64,000 nt of DNA, from assembly GCA_964035545.1 (NCBI GenBank), contig OZ037771.1, positions 3,957,128 through 4,021,127 of the forward strand, in the 5' to 3' direction. Below are positions 1-12,379 of the stretch, piece by piece. The notes under the pieces were generated by a model. It ran no database searches. It worked only from the letters and a program-made list of their open reading frames with translations, and was not told where the DNA came from. Positions within the stretch are counted from its first letter, which is position 1. Each line of letters begins with the position of its first letter. Made by a program: the position numbers and the translations under genes. Origin of the DNA: Bugula neritina (taxonomy: Eukaryota > Bryozoa > Gymnolaemata > Cheilostomatida > Bugulidae).

Positions 1-97
1 GAACAAACTTTTATACACTATTTAATAGAACTCAGAATTTTCCAGAAAAGATTATGATATAACTCTGTGGTATAAATATCACACTTACTATTTACAG

Positions 98-3000
98 AGG
101 CCAGAAAAGAGTCTGAAGAAGCAGAATTTCTGAAAATTTATAGTGATTTGAAAAAGTCTATACCTGGAAATAAAGACTCCGCAGATTCACCAAGCTATCA
201 CGCCATACCAAAATTCTTTTTTAAGGTAGTTATTCAAACTTATATTGCTAAATATACGAGCCTAATTAGCTACTTATGTTGGTAAATATTACACATATCT
301 ATAGTTTTTATTTAGTAGAATTGTCATAATTTTTTGAGTTTTGTAGCTAATCATATTAGCAAACTGTTGTGCCCAAACTGTGTGCGAAGGTCCACCTGTT
401 TTTATCAACCATACTGATTATTAACTTTCCTTATCAATTATAAGTTTGATTTTTGCACCTTATTTGAAAATTTTTTTTTTGTATATTCAAAGATACCATC
501 AGAAGATGAGTTATTACAGCAGAAGTTGAGAGAAGAGGCCAGAGCTGTATTCCTACAGAGAAGGAGCAGGCAACTCCTTGATAATGATGAGCTACAGGTT
601 TTTTCGGAGATTTTATAAATTTTAGAAACAGCTTTTTTGACTATGATGATAATGTCACCTTTGATACTGTAGAACAACATGTATGCTTTATCGTTTCAGT
701 TGTACAAGTTTCAACTGTATCCATTAACCTATCGATAATAATATCAGCAGTTTGATTGGCTGAACAGCACTTATGTGTAATTCATTGTTGCAGTCTTTGT
801 GGTATTTACTTGACAAGAAGAATACTCCACCAGCTGTTGGTGAAGACAAAATGATAAACTACAAATCTTTCAAGGAGGCCGCACTCGAAGCTGGGCCCAA
901 ATTCCGGTAATAATTCTTTTGCTTTTATAGTCTTATATTTGGCCTGTATTGCATTTAATTAACTTTCCTATTAATTTTTCTATTAATTTTGTGTATTGAA
1001 ACAACTTTTTTTCTGCGAGTTATAAAAATTTATTGCATTCAGCTGTTTTATTTATAATTAATGTTCGAAAACTCTGACAATTATGTGCAACTATTTTCAG
1101 GCCATTCTTTTCAGCAACATCGTTTGCCAAACTTCTACATTCCGACCCCTATGGTAGAATTGGTATCATGCAGTTCTTTAACTACGTCATGCGGAAGACA
1201 TGGCTGCATCAGACCAGGATTGGCTTGGCTCTGTATGATGTAGCTGGTCAAGGTTATCTCCGTGAATCTGTAAGCTATTACTTATGATTTTTTCCAATAT
1301 CTAAAATCCTTGCTGATTGTTGATTTAGGTAGATGACAGGTTGTTATTTATATACTATTGCCAGTTGTGCATTTGATCAACTTTCCATTGCTACCTTTTA
1401 AGCATAAATACACTTACTCTGCATTTAGGCCAATTCTCTTTTTACTAAAAGTAAGCAATTTTCAGTGTTTAGTTTATATGTTTTGTACTAATATTTGAGC
1501 AAATAGGTTATTGAATTCTATATGTTGGAGGGTTATGTGCCGATGACCACAGTGACTACTATTTTCTATAGAAAGTTAAAATCTTTTACGTAATTCCTGA
1601 CTCTTGGTTTCAGGATTTAGAGAACTACATTCTCGAGTTGATACCAACACTACCACAGCTAGACGGCTTAGAGAAGTCATTTTATTCTTTTTATGTGTGC
1701 ACAGCCGTGAGGAAATTCTTCTTCTTTCTTGACCCATTGAGGACAGGACGAGTTAAAATACAAGATATACTAGCATGCAGTTTCCTGGATGATTTGTTGG
1801 AGGTAAACGCTGATCGTATCATACTCTGTATATATGTTCCGCACGTGTGTTAATGTTTGCTGTCTGGCTGCGAATTAAAGCATGCTCTTACTTATTTCTT
1901 GTCGATTACATTAGCCATATATCAGGTCATGGGACGACAACTCTGCGAGTGTCTGCTGTATTTATGTTTGCTGCCTGGCAGCGAATAATAACGGATATTT
2001 GTTGCTGGTAGTTGAGGGATGAGGAGTTGCCCCGTGAGCAACAGGAACTAAACTGGTTCTCTGCGCCGTCTGCACTCAGAGTGTATGGGCAATATCTGAA
2101 CCTAGACAAAGACCATAATGGTAGGTATATGGACAATATCTCAACCTAGACAAAGACCATAATGGTAGGTATATGGATAATATCTGAACCTAGACAAAGA
2201 CCATAATGGTAGGTATATGGACAATATCTGAATCTAGACAAAGACCATAATGGTAGGTATATGGGCAATATCTGAACCTAGACAAAGACCATAATGGTAG
2301 GTATATGGACAATATCTCAACCTAGACAAAGACCATAATGGTAGGTATATGGACAATATCTCAACCTAGACAAAGACCATAATGGTAGGTATATGGACAA
2401 TATCTGAACCTAGACAAAGACCATAATGGTAGGTATATGGATAATATCTAAACCTAGACAAAGACCATAATGGTAGGTATATGGATAATATCTGAACCTA
2501 GACAAAGATCATAATGGTAGGTATATGGATAATATCTGAACCTAGACAAAAACCATAATGGTAGGTATATGGATAATATCTGAACCTAGACAAAGATCAT
2601 AATGGTAGGTATATGGACAATATCTGAACCTAGACAAAGACCATAATGGTAGGTATATGGATAATATCTGAACCTAGACAAAGATCATAATGGTAGGTAT
2701 ATGGGCAATATCTGAACCTAGACGAAGACCATAATGGTAGGTATATGGATAATATCTAAACCTAGACAAGACCATAATGGTAGGTATATGGATAATATCT
2801 GAACCTAGACAAAAACCATAATGGTAGGTATATGGATAATATCTGAACCTAGACAAAGATCATAATGGTAAGTATATGGACAATATCTGAACCTAGACAA
2901 AGATCATAATGGTAGGTATATGGATAATATCTGAACCTAGACAAAGACCATAATGGTAGGTATATGGACAATATCTGAACCTAGACAAAGACCATAATGG

Positions 3001-5708
3001 TAGGTATATGGATAATATCTGAACCTAGACAAAGACCATAATGGTAGGTATATGGATAATATCTGAACCTAGACAAAGACCATAATGGTAGGTATATGGA
3101 TAATATCTGAACCTAGACAAAGACCATAATGGTAGGTATATGGGCAATATCTGAACCTAGACAAAGACCATAATGGTAGGTATATGGACAATATCTCAAC
3201 CTAGACAAAGACCATAATGGTAGGTATATGGACTATATCTGAACCTAGACAAAGACCATAATGGTAGGTATATGGGGGCAATATCTAAACCTAGACAAAG
3301 ACCATAATGGTAGGTATATGGATAATATCTAAACCTAGACAAAGACCATAATGGTAGGTATATGGATAATATCTGAACCTAGACAAAGACCATAATGGTA
3401 GGTATATGGATAATATCTAAACCTAGACAAAGACCATAATGGTAGGTATATGGACAATATCTGAACCTAGACAAAGACCATAATGGTAGGTATATGGGCA
3501 ATATCTGAACCTAGACAAAGACCATAATGGTAGGTATATGGATAATATCTAAACCTAGACAAAGACCATAATGGTAGGTATATGGATAATATCTGAACCT
3601 AGACAAAGATCATAATGGTAGGTATATGGACAATATCTCAACCTAGACAAAGACCATTATAGGGAAACTGTAGCATATTGCAATACATTTGTAAGTTTTA
3701 CATAGTTTGTGGGATACAATAGGTTCTACCCTTTGAACAAACTGTATGTGTCCTTGAGAGCTCCTTGTTCAGATTTACTAATTTCCATTCCTTATACTTT
3801 AAACTCTGATACTAGGCATGTTGAGTAAAGAAGAACTTGGAAAGTATGGTACAGGCACTTTAACTATGGTCTTCATAGAGCGGGTTTTCCAAGAGTGTCT
3901 AACTTACGACGGGGAGATGGTGAGTCTACCAACTTTGCATATCTTCAGAAACATAGGCTATGTGAATCAAAAAGTCAATAAAGTTCAAAAATCAATGTCT
4001 TTATAGTGCTTGTGAGGAAGCTGGTATTTTGGTCACAAATACACTAAAATAGATTTAAAGAGGCAAAAATACTAGTATAGTTTACTTGAACAAGCAAAAA
4101 ATTTCCAACAGCAGTTTTAACGATATAACTCTTATTTATATCACATAAACTGACAAACACAACTAATTGTGTGCGAGTACTGTTCACTAGTGTTGAATCT
4201 GAGGCTATACTTTAACTTGTAGGACTATAAAACATATCTAGACTTTGTGCTGGCATTAGAGAACAGGAGAGCCCCTCAATCTCTACAGTACTTCTTAAGG
4301 TTACTTGATATCAACCACAAAGGACATCTCAATGCTTTCGACCTCAACTACTTCTTCAGGGTACTCAGTCTAGTCATTATGATTTCATCAACTCAGTTCT
4401 ACTTGTAAGATACACAACTGTATAATGTATAGTGTTGGCCGGATATAAAATTCTTGTGTAGTTTTATTGCGTGCACCAGTAATTATTTTACTATTTATCT
4501 AGAAAAGTCACATGGCACGTGCATATTCTTCTTGTTTTTGTGCTTTGTGATGTTTTATAGAAATTATATAAAAGTAATGCTGTTTATTGCTCTAAGCAAA
4601 TTTATCATATTTGATAAAAAAAACACATAAATTCATCAAATTCCTTTTAATGGCACAATTTTTCATGTGCAGTGAGTGTCATTAGCCTAGTTTCCACTAT
4701 GATTCCACATATCTAAGTAGACTTAAACTCTAGATACTCAATATAACTTTATTATTGATCAACTTTGTAATTAATATTGTTTCTGTAACAAAATAAAGCA
4801 TTTAGTATTGTAGTCTAAGAGTCTGTATTCTCTTTATGACAGGCTATTCAGGATCAGATGAGGCAACATGGCCAGGAGCCCGTCTCTTTCCAAGATGTCA
4901 AGGACGAAATCTTTGATATGGTGAAACCAGCTGACCCTCTCAAGCTCACTTACCAGGATCTTGTGAATTCGTAAGTATTTCTTAGCTCACGGTTTAGACA
5001 TCAGTTCAGGGGTCTTGCTGAATGTATGCAAAGTAGTATTTTCAGTTTCAACACTTTATAATATAAGGTTCAGTAGTATCATATTAGAAGTGTTCTTCAG
5101 TTTGTAGTTCAGACATCAGTTCAGGGTTTTTTGGAATGTTCCAGTGCAGTCTTACAAGACTATGTTCATGATGAAGTATAAATTGAAGAAATTGTGCTCT
5201 TGTGAAAATTATACATGGGTTTCTTTTAAAGACTTCTGGTTGTTGATTTACATCCAATTTGTGAATAATTGACAATTAATGTAATTTTTGTACAGTTTGA
5301 AAATGTGTTATAGTTGTTAAAATAGCCTCAGAGTTAACCCTTTGGTGTTCGGAAATCAAATTGCTGCTCCGAACTGTTGAGTAAAAAGTATAAAAATGTT
5401 ATCTACAGTTTGCTTTCTCATTGTTGTAAATTTATAACGTCAGATTTTAGAATTTCAGTTTGTTGGAGACATTGTGCTGAGAGTTTTGTCAACTTTTTGT
5501 AAGCTATTTTCAACAGACAAAATGTTTTAGACATAGACATGGTTATGGTGCAATGACTACTTGATATCTGTCTTTACTCCTTAGGTGCCAAGGTGATACA
5601 GTTGTAAATATACTGATAGATCTCAATGGGTTCTGGAGCTACGAGAATCGCGAGGTTTTAGTAGCAGATCAGAGTGACAGTGGAGACAGTGAGACTCTGA
5701 CCATTTAA
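98..5708 (+). CDS. PPP2R3C: PP2A regulatory subunit B'' gamma (PPP2R3C/G5PR), 5' partial
   Basis: This gene encodes an EF-hand regulatory subunit of protein phosphatase 2A. Exons with phases that all agree: 98-225, 493-597, 794-906, 1101-1269, 1614-1802, 2012-2120, 3816-3919, 4223-4360, 4843-4970, 5585-5708 (TAA stop). About 435 residues are in the window; a short N-terminal part lies to the left. The protein is strongly conserved with animal PPP2R3C, for example KSFYSFYVCTAVRKFFFFLD and FQECLTYDGEM. One EF-hand loop, DKDHNGMLSKEE, is canonical, and its Gly codon is split by the intron holding the 44-bp minisatellite. A second loop (DINHKGHLNAFD) is EF-hand-like. The C-terminus is short and acidic/serine-rich. 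PPP2R3C family members target PP2A in cytoplasm and nucleus; that role comes from the family. The identification is very secure; only the 5' end is missing. Confidence 0.96.
2081..3660 (+). repeat. 44-bp minisatellite, ~36 copies, built from an exon end plus its splice donor
   Basis: Each 44-bp unit holds a near copy of the last ~37 nt of the PPP2R3C exon ending at 2120 (the part coding YGQYLNLDKDHN), followed by the intron start gtaggta. The first unit is the real exon end. The following ~35 are intronic, differ by a few substitutions, and nearly all keep ATG|gtaggta. The last unit decays into accattatagg near 3660. Because 44 is not a multiple of 3, and reading on from the first donor reaches an in-frame TAG in the next unit, use of a distal donor would truncate the protein. 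Confidence 0.97.
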
Positions 5709-5880
5709 CCTCCACTGTTTAGTAAATTATTTATGAAAATGTAAGTAACTGCAACAGTCTTATTTTGTGAAGACAAAAATGTGTGAATATGCTTGATTTT
5801 AGTTGTTTTGAAGTTTTTGCTACTAGAAGAGTTCAACTGCCTGTTTTTCGTTTTTTTTGTAAATTTTTAAGCTGTGATGT

Positions 5881-5886
5881 AATAAA
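5881..5886 (+). promoter_or_regulatory. candidate poly(A) signal of PPP2R3C
   Basis: AATAAA lies 173 nt after the TAA stop, at the expected place for 3' end formation. The neighbouring minus-strand gene ends about 150 bp further on. Confidence 0.6.
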
Positions 5887-6039
5887 CTTCAAACTGATTT
5901 AAATTTGACATTGATCTGTTAATGAGCATCCACCTGTCTATGAATTGGTGTTTTGGATCCGAAAATATTAATGAGGGAAATTCAGGCAGCAGGAAAACTA
6001 ACATGGTTGATATACCATAAATAATAATATATATATGAA

Positions 6040-6045
6040 TTTATT
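6040..6045 (-). promoter_or_regulatory. candidate poly(A) signal, zinc-finger isoform
   Basis: AATAAA on the minus strand lies about 265 nt after the stop codon at 6310, so it would serve the long C2H2 isoform. Confidence 0.45.
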
Positions 6046-6309
6046 TCAAAATTAAAATAAACCCATACTTATCAGAAAAGTGATGTATAAGCATTTTATG
6101 TCATAGTTTACATGAGCATTATAAAATAAATAAAAATATATTTTTCAAGCACGATTTACGCACTAAAAATATTACAATTTCCTTAGTTATATTATTACTT
6201 TTGTGCAAACTTTAGCCCCAAATTAATAAAACTTAATAAGTGAACCTGATTCTGATAGTTTCGATTGCAAAGTTATCACTAACCAGTTATATTTTCTCTC
6301 AGTTATGCA

Positions 6310-9300
6310 TCAATCACTGCTGGTGGTTTTACTCAAAAGACATGGAGGTTTAGTGTCGACATCATCAACTTCAATATCTATCACACGCTGCGAAATAGGA
6401 GTCGTCTGCACTGACTGGGTATCATCAACATTGTGATAAGGGTCAACCTTTGTGTCCCATACTTTATCCCGGTGTTTCCTCATCATGTGACTTTGTACAA
6501 GGTACTTCCTGCCAAACCGGTGATCACAAAACAGACACGAGAAAGGTCTGCTCTTCTCATGCACCGCTCGGATATGCTGTTGCATATGTTGATTCGAGTA
6601 CGAGATGTGCTCACAGAGAGAGCACTTTTGAGGCTTGCGGTCCAAATGTTGAACATTGAAATGATGAGTCAGCTCTGATTTATTCATCGTGGTGAATGAG
6701 CAGCGAGAACATTTTTTAACGGTTGTTCCGTGATCTAGAGAATGATGGCGGCGGAGAGCGGTGACAGAGCCGGTTTCCTTGCCACAAAAAATACAGCACA
6801 CTGATTTGTGCACATTAATCGCGTGATTTTCCAAGTCAGCAGAATCATCTCCTCTGTAATCACAGCGATCACAGTTGTATATTTTATGCTCTAATCTGTA
6901 ATGGTATGTCAAACTGTCAGGTGATGTGCCAGTGAAGGTACACAATTCACATTTATGCTGCTGGGATTGTTGACTGTTTGAGGTAACAATGGCTGTAGAG
7001 CTGTTATCAAAAGTTCTAGAGCTCATTGGTGGAGTCATGGTGGAGGATGGTTCATTCCTATTGGTTGAATGCTGTTTTCTTCTGTGATGCTTATGCTAAA
7101 AGAAATGCAAGATAAATAAATTTCTGAAATCACCATGAGTAAAGTTAAAGAATATCGTTAAGACATATTCAAATAAGCGATACAATTTTGACAAAAAAAC
7201 ATTCTAGACAACTATGATGCATATTTATGAAATTCATGTTATAATACTATGACAACATAAGGGAATGAAACAATCCATCAGTGAGAAGCAATGAGGTGTT
7301 TAAATTAGGAGCATTTTTTCGTAATGAAAGTTAGTATGAAAGTTATTTTACACTTGCAGTTTCGTGTCCTTGAGCGTTTTAGGATGATTATTGGAATGTT
7401 ATGTGGTTCATCTCTATAAAAGGGGGCATGAAATATAATGTGGTTTATAGTATTTAGCAGATAAGTTTCAAGCTAACCTGAGGTGATTGGCTAACTGCCC
7501 TACAAGCATTCAGATTTCCTACCAGTTTGTATGGCTTGGATATTGGCGTGGTAAAAGTAAAGACTGCACGCGGGCACTTCAATAGACTGTCGAGTCAGTA
7601 GAACCTTATATTGCAATTAGAATAAAGTAGGGCCCAAAACAGCAAAATTGAACCAAAAATTACATTTCCGCCATCATTTTTCTTCTCATATTAATTAAAA
7701 TTTAATAAGTTCTTACTCAAAGATTTTCACAATTGTTTGGGAAAATGAAGTTTTTTATGAGTTACAAAAATAAAAGGTTTAGATGTTAGGCTGTGTTAAG
7801 TTTTTACATGATTAAATCTAGTTAAATGTACTCCATAAAAATCAATGGTATTCTATGAAACTTTGGCTCTCCGTTGAATGAGTATTTTGTACATGTACCA
7901 ATAGCATAAAGAATTACATTAGCTTCATTATAACTCGCTCTCCACACCTGTGCATTATTGAATATAGCTCTTGTAACACTAAATATAAACTGTTTGAAGT
8001 TGCCTGTTCAAAAGCAACATAACATGCTACACACACCAACACTAGATCAACCATCAAGTCATGTTTAACCAACCCACTGAGTGATCACCATTACAAGTCT
8101 AAGACTTTTGTATTTTGGGAAAAACTATTTAAAAGCATTTCTAATAAACAATTTCATAACCTGAATTAACAACAGGTTATTGAGATGTATTCATTTTATT
8201 AATATGTAGTTTGGCAGTATAGCAATTCATATAAATTTTCTATAATTTGAATATTACAAAATATTATATAAAATTAAATAACTATGTCATAATAACCATC
8301 TTTGTAATAAGCAAATATCATAGAGTTTTTGACAATTCAGTATTTAGAGGTGGATCAGAAGGTGCTACTTGAGATTCATCTATAAAAGAATTATCTACTC
8401 TTTCCAATGTCCTATCAACATTCTCAGCATCTAGAAGTAAAATACAGTGATGTAAGTAACAGTGCTGTAAGTAGAAAGAGTAATTCATTCAATTCACATA
8501 TATATATGATAAAAATGGTGAGGAAAAAAATTAATATAATCTTTAAGGGTAAACTTTCACAACACAATCAAAACTTTTTCAACTTTTACAAACTATGCAA
8601 ACTATCATCTTCAGAAACATCAAGGCTTATAATTAACTGTTTTCAAACTTATTTTCTCTGTAAGTTTACCACAAACCGACTCCTAAAGCAAACAAAAGGC
8701 TGTCACCCTCCCCCTCACTGTAAGCATTCACTTATAGTAATACACAATGCAAATCCCAGTTCAAAAAACATGATTACTAAACTATTAGCCCGCTAAAAGT
8801 TGGATTTGTCCTCACAACAAGCCAATCTTAGGAACACTCTGAGAAAAAAACCCTGTGAATTGAACATGACATGAATGCACATCACTATTTAATTGACAAG
8901 AAGAAGAAAAAAGAATATTCAAACAACTTACCATCTTGCATTAACTTCCCAGCTTTATTTTGTGACAATAACAAACGGGATCTGTTGTAATCTTCTGTTT
9001 TCAGTTTTATTGCATGAGCGTTGAACTGGCACGCTTTTTCTAATTTATCTCGCGACAATCTCCACCTCTGCAGTAATGACCTGTCTATGCGGAAGGCTTT
9101 AGCTACTGTTGTCATGCCCATTTCGTTTGATTTATCCAATAGAAAGAGTTTTTCTGAGACGGTATAAGAACGGCGAGCGTGGGACACATTCTTAGACCTC
9201 TCTAGGTCTCCAATGGCTTCCTAAAATATGGAACGGGACGATATACACCTATAAATTACTGCAGATGTGGCAAACTGATTACTAGTAGCAACAGGCTGTT

Positions 9301-11558
9301 ACTGAATGGTATATCGTCCCGCTCCATCTACCCACGTAGTCTAGTGAGGAGCTATACCCTAAATAAACCATTGAATTGCACCCGCTAATAACTGAAGTTT
9401 AAAAACACTAATGATAGTTTAAACTTAACTAATTTTGTCGAAAATAAATTATTATAACTAGCATGTAGTATGAAGTAGAGCTTAGCAACTTTTACTGAAA
9501 AAAATTATATAAAAACCATATATAGTCCTAATTTATGACTTATAATTCATGGACACAATAAAACTTTTGCTTAGGAACAATCTATGGTATAGTGTATAGT
9601 GTACTATATTTAATAGGATGGTATAATATAGGATAATATAGTATATCAATATGATACACTATGATATAGTATACTATATATTATGTTATAGTATCCTATA
9701 ATATGTCGCAGTATACTATACTATAGTATTGGAAATAATACTATGCTATGGTATAGTATCATAATATATATAGTTTACTATAATATAATATACTATGGTT
9801 GATTATAATATTATTATAATCAACCATAGTATATTATATTATAGTAAACTATATTATATTATAATAAACTATATTATATTATAATAAACTATATTATATT
9901 ATAGTATAGCAACTTACTAATGAAAATTCACCAATTGGATGAAAACCATTATTGAACTGGAAGGAGTTGTCTGCTAACGTATCAGTTTGATTTCCCAACC
10001 CATCAGCTGTGTCTTCCTCCTCCATTTTAACAACTACCTCTTCCGCCATTTTATTTGTGACTAATAACAAAACACATAGTTAAGCTTCATTCAACTAACA
10101 CATATATATATTCTTTACATAGCAGAAAATGTACGCCATTCATAATAAAATAAACATCAGTCTGAAAACGATTGATTATAATTTTAAAACTTAACAGTTT
10201 ATGAGAAAGCAAATCTAGAATACTGTAAGGATTATTACATCAAACATGACAGAAATACTACTGCATTCATATTTTTGTAAGCCCAATGCAATAAATGTGT
10301 GGCTACTGCTAGAATGATTATAATACTACAAAATAACACATATATGTTACATGAATAAATCTAACAAATAAAAACAGGTGGAAACTAAAGATCTATGGAA
10401 TGCTTTTAGTTACGACGCTGGTTAACTAACCCTCAACTGTAGCAGTTACATCACTTTCCCTACTGGAGTCTATCAAGGACTGTGTGTGGTCTGAAAGTGT
10501 ATCTGGTGAATATACTGCAGACACTGGACTAGTTATTTCAACTGGCTCCATTTTATTTAAAGTTGAAGGTACAAGTTTATGACTTAATTTTGGAGGTTGG
10601 AGATACTTTTTATGAAAAATATCAGCTTTAAAAGGCACATTTTTCTTCCGCGGTTTACTTGTCGAGCTGGAAGATGTCTTTGTAGAAGTGGGAGGGGGAG
10701 TAGACTGTAATGAGGTCGGCAAGGAATTGTGGGAAGTTAAATGAGTTGCTGAAGGTGCGTGTGGAGACATGCTCGATGCTGGTTGGCTGAATCTGTGAAC
10801 AGTATCTTCCAGCAGCTAAATATCAAGATTAAACCAACTCATGATTTGAACACTAAACATAGGTTTGTCTATACAAGAGTTAAACAGAGCTTATTGTAAG
10901 TAAAACATTGAAAGTGAAGTTATTTATACATTATACTTTCAAAGCATTCAAGGCAGTGTTGAAAAATAGTTTTTCTCTCTTTTATATATTTGAAATTCCA
11001 GATATATTCAAAAAAATTAGAATGTTGTACTAAATAAAAAACAAGATATTGTCAGTCACATGACTAACTGTAATAAAATACTCATGTTAAGTTAAACACT
11101 CGTATCTGTGTGAGAACTAGAGGAGTTGAAGTACCTGGTGATTTGCTATGTGCTCGAACATAAGTGCTTTACTGGTTGATTTATAATCACAGCGATCACA
11201 CTCGAGTGTCCATTTAATGGTCTGTTTGTATCCTGACTGCTGCCATTCTGACAGCTCAAAGTAAACAGCATCCATCATTGAGTGCTTGGCGCTGACGTGC
11301 TCTTGGATTAAAGTCATCAAACACATACACTCAACACATGATGTGTTTTGGCTGGCACATCGAGTCTAAAATGTACAACTAAATCTTGCAAATTTAAACA
11401 ACTTTAAAATCAACAAAAAGTTAATCGTATAGAACCTAGTCTTTCTAGATATTGCAGAGTTCTACTAATAGTTTGTTTTTCAAATAAATACTTTTAGTTT
11501 ATTTCAATCAACTATATAAACAGATACTTACAATTGAAGGTGATATTTCCATTGCGCC
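6310..11558 (-). CDS. C2H2 zinc-finger protein (long isoform of a gene with alternative 3' ends)
   Basis: Exons in transcript order: 11558-11532 (ATG at 11552 after six 5'UTR bases; an acceptor before it implies an upstream noncoding exon), 11365-11135, 10815-10431, 10060-9918, 7095-6310. Phases agree throughout and give 521 aa. The second exon holds two C2H2-type fingers (CVECMC...EHVSAKH and CDRCDYKSTSKALMFEHIANH). The third exon is Ser/Thr/Pro-rich with a basic patch KPRKKN. The fourth is acidic (KMEEEDTADG). The last exon holds six consecutive C2H2 fingers, including CELCTFTG, CDRCDYRG, CSRCSFTT and CLFCDHRF, then an acidic tail. The linkers are not the classic TGEKP type. The protein is probably a nuclear DNA-binding regulator, but I recognise no orthologue. 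The joining of the first four exons to the finger exon rests on phase only; an independent finger gene starting at the ATG at 7038 is the alternative. Confidence 0.8.
8195..8200 (-). promoter_or_regulatory. candidate poly(A) signal, HTH isoform
   Basis: AATAAA on the minus strand lies about 120 nt past the TGA at 8318. It supports a genuine 3' end here, upstream of the zinc-finger exon, as needed for alternative terminal exons. Confidence 0.5.
8318..11558 (-). CDS. Brinker-like/CENP-B-type HTH protein (short isoform of the same gene)
   Basis: This isoform shares the first four coding exons (11558-11532, 11365-11135, 10815-10431, 10060-9918), then uses 9220-8932 and 8430-8318 (TGA stop), giving 393 aa. 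All junction phases agree. The exon 9220-8932 encodes a helix-turn-helix of the BrkDBD/psq type: basic RRSYTVSEKLFLLDKSNE, a middle helix TTVAKAFRIDRS, and the recognition helix LLQRWRLSRDKLEKA with the family's Gln-x-Trp pattern. The phase-1 donor at 8932 cannot join the zinc-finger exon without meeting an immediate stop, so the HTH and the six fingers are alternative C-termini. A separate small gene starting at the ATG at 10049 (177 aa) would also work in frame. The exon's acceptor lies beside a 19-bp hairpin described separately. DNA binding is inferred from the domain. Confidence 0.75.
9228..9327 (-). promoter_or_regulatory. intronic hairpin flush with the acceptor of the HTH exon
   Basis: Positions 9228-9246 pair with 9309-9327 over 19 bp around a ~62-nt loop. 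The only imperfect position (9233 with 9322) is A/C on the plus strand but U-G wobble in the minus-strand transcript, so the stem is complete only in the sense pre-mRNA. The downstream arm ends seven nt before the HTH exon (9220), covering the usual polypyrimidine-tract position. Confidence 0.7.
9767..9855. repeat. long AT-rich palindrome, arms ~43 bp
   Basis: The arms 9767-9809 and 9813-9855 are reverse complements with almost no spacer. The non-AT bases (for example TATGGTTGAT opposite ATCAACCATA) match across the axis, so this is more than AT bias. It sits in the intron just downstream of the exon ending at 9918. Confidence 0.85.
9849..9917 (-). repeat. ~20-bp AT-rich tandem repeat beginning next to a splice donor
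   Basis: Read on the minus strand, the intron opens gtaagttgctatac and goes straight into about three copies of a ~20-bp unit containing tatagtttattataat. The array then runs into the palindrome at 9767-9855. Confidence 0.65.
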
Positions 11559-12379
11559 CTGAAATAAATAGAAAAGAAAATTGCAATCATGCCACCCATC
11601 ATCATTAATGCAAGTGCATAGAACTTTTTTTAGATTAGTAATGAGAGCTTAAAAACACTTGGTTTCCTCAACTACTATTTAAAAAAAAACCTTAAAGCTT
11701 CAAATTCAACCAAAAATTTCTTCAAATTCATGATTTACCATATAAAACCCAAATTAAAAAATGGCATGTTATAATCATAATATAAACAGGATAGTTTAAC
11801 TGTAAGACTAAATACAAGTATGAATTTGGTTACTCAATCTTATAGCTTATGCAAGAGGCACTCATAACATTTGACCCATTAGGGGTTACCAGAGTGTTCA
11901 CATGCTGAGATGAGTTAAACTTATTAAGCCCAAGTATAATATCAAGTTTAATTCAAAGGATTCAAGAGTACATATAGTTATACTCATATAGTACTAAATA
12001 TTAATATAGCTAATTCCAAAATCGCTAAAAATAAATATAACTATATTTTATAGGTTATAACTATTAGTATTAGTATTAGTATTACCATCACTATGAGATT
12101 GAGTATTGTTATTAAAAGTATTAAATGATCACATAGTTATACCCATACTGTGGCTATCACTATCACTATTTGCATCCATATTACAGTATCCAGTATCAGT
12201 GTATCTATTATCTATTATTACCATCATGATAATAAATCATAATCATAAGGATTATGATAATCATAATCACAACGATAATCATAATGTTATAACCTAATTA
12301 ATACTAATACAGTAATACTAATAGTTTAGCTTTACTATCATGTTAATGTTATTGCTTTACTTACTTATACTTATACTTC
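11559..12379. other. intergenic, no coding signal; ATT/ATC-rich simple sequence
   Basis: This lies upstream of the zinc-finger gene. I see no coding exon. From about 12040 to 12340 the sequence is a degenerate ATT/ATC/ATA simple repeat (tattagtattagtatta, then cataatcataaggattatg-like tracts). The promoter and first noncoding exon of the zinc-finger gene should lie here or further right, but I cannot place them. Confidence 0.5.

Noticed and set aside
2674-2856. Minus-strand 60-codon open frame
   Set aside because: Repeat artefact of the 44-bp minisatellite.
6433-6678. Plus-strand open frames opposite the zinc-finger exon
   Set aside because: Shadow frames of the minus-strand C2H2 exon.
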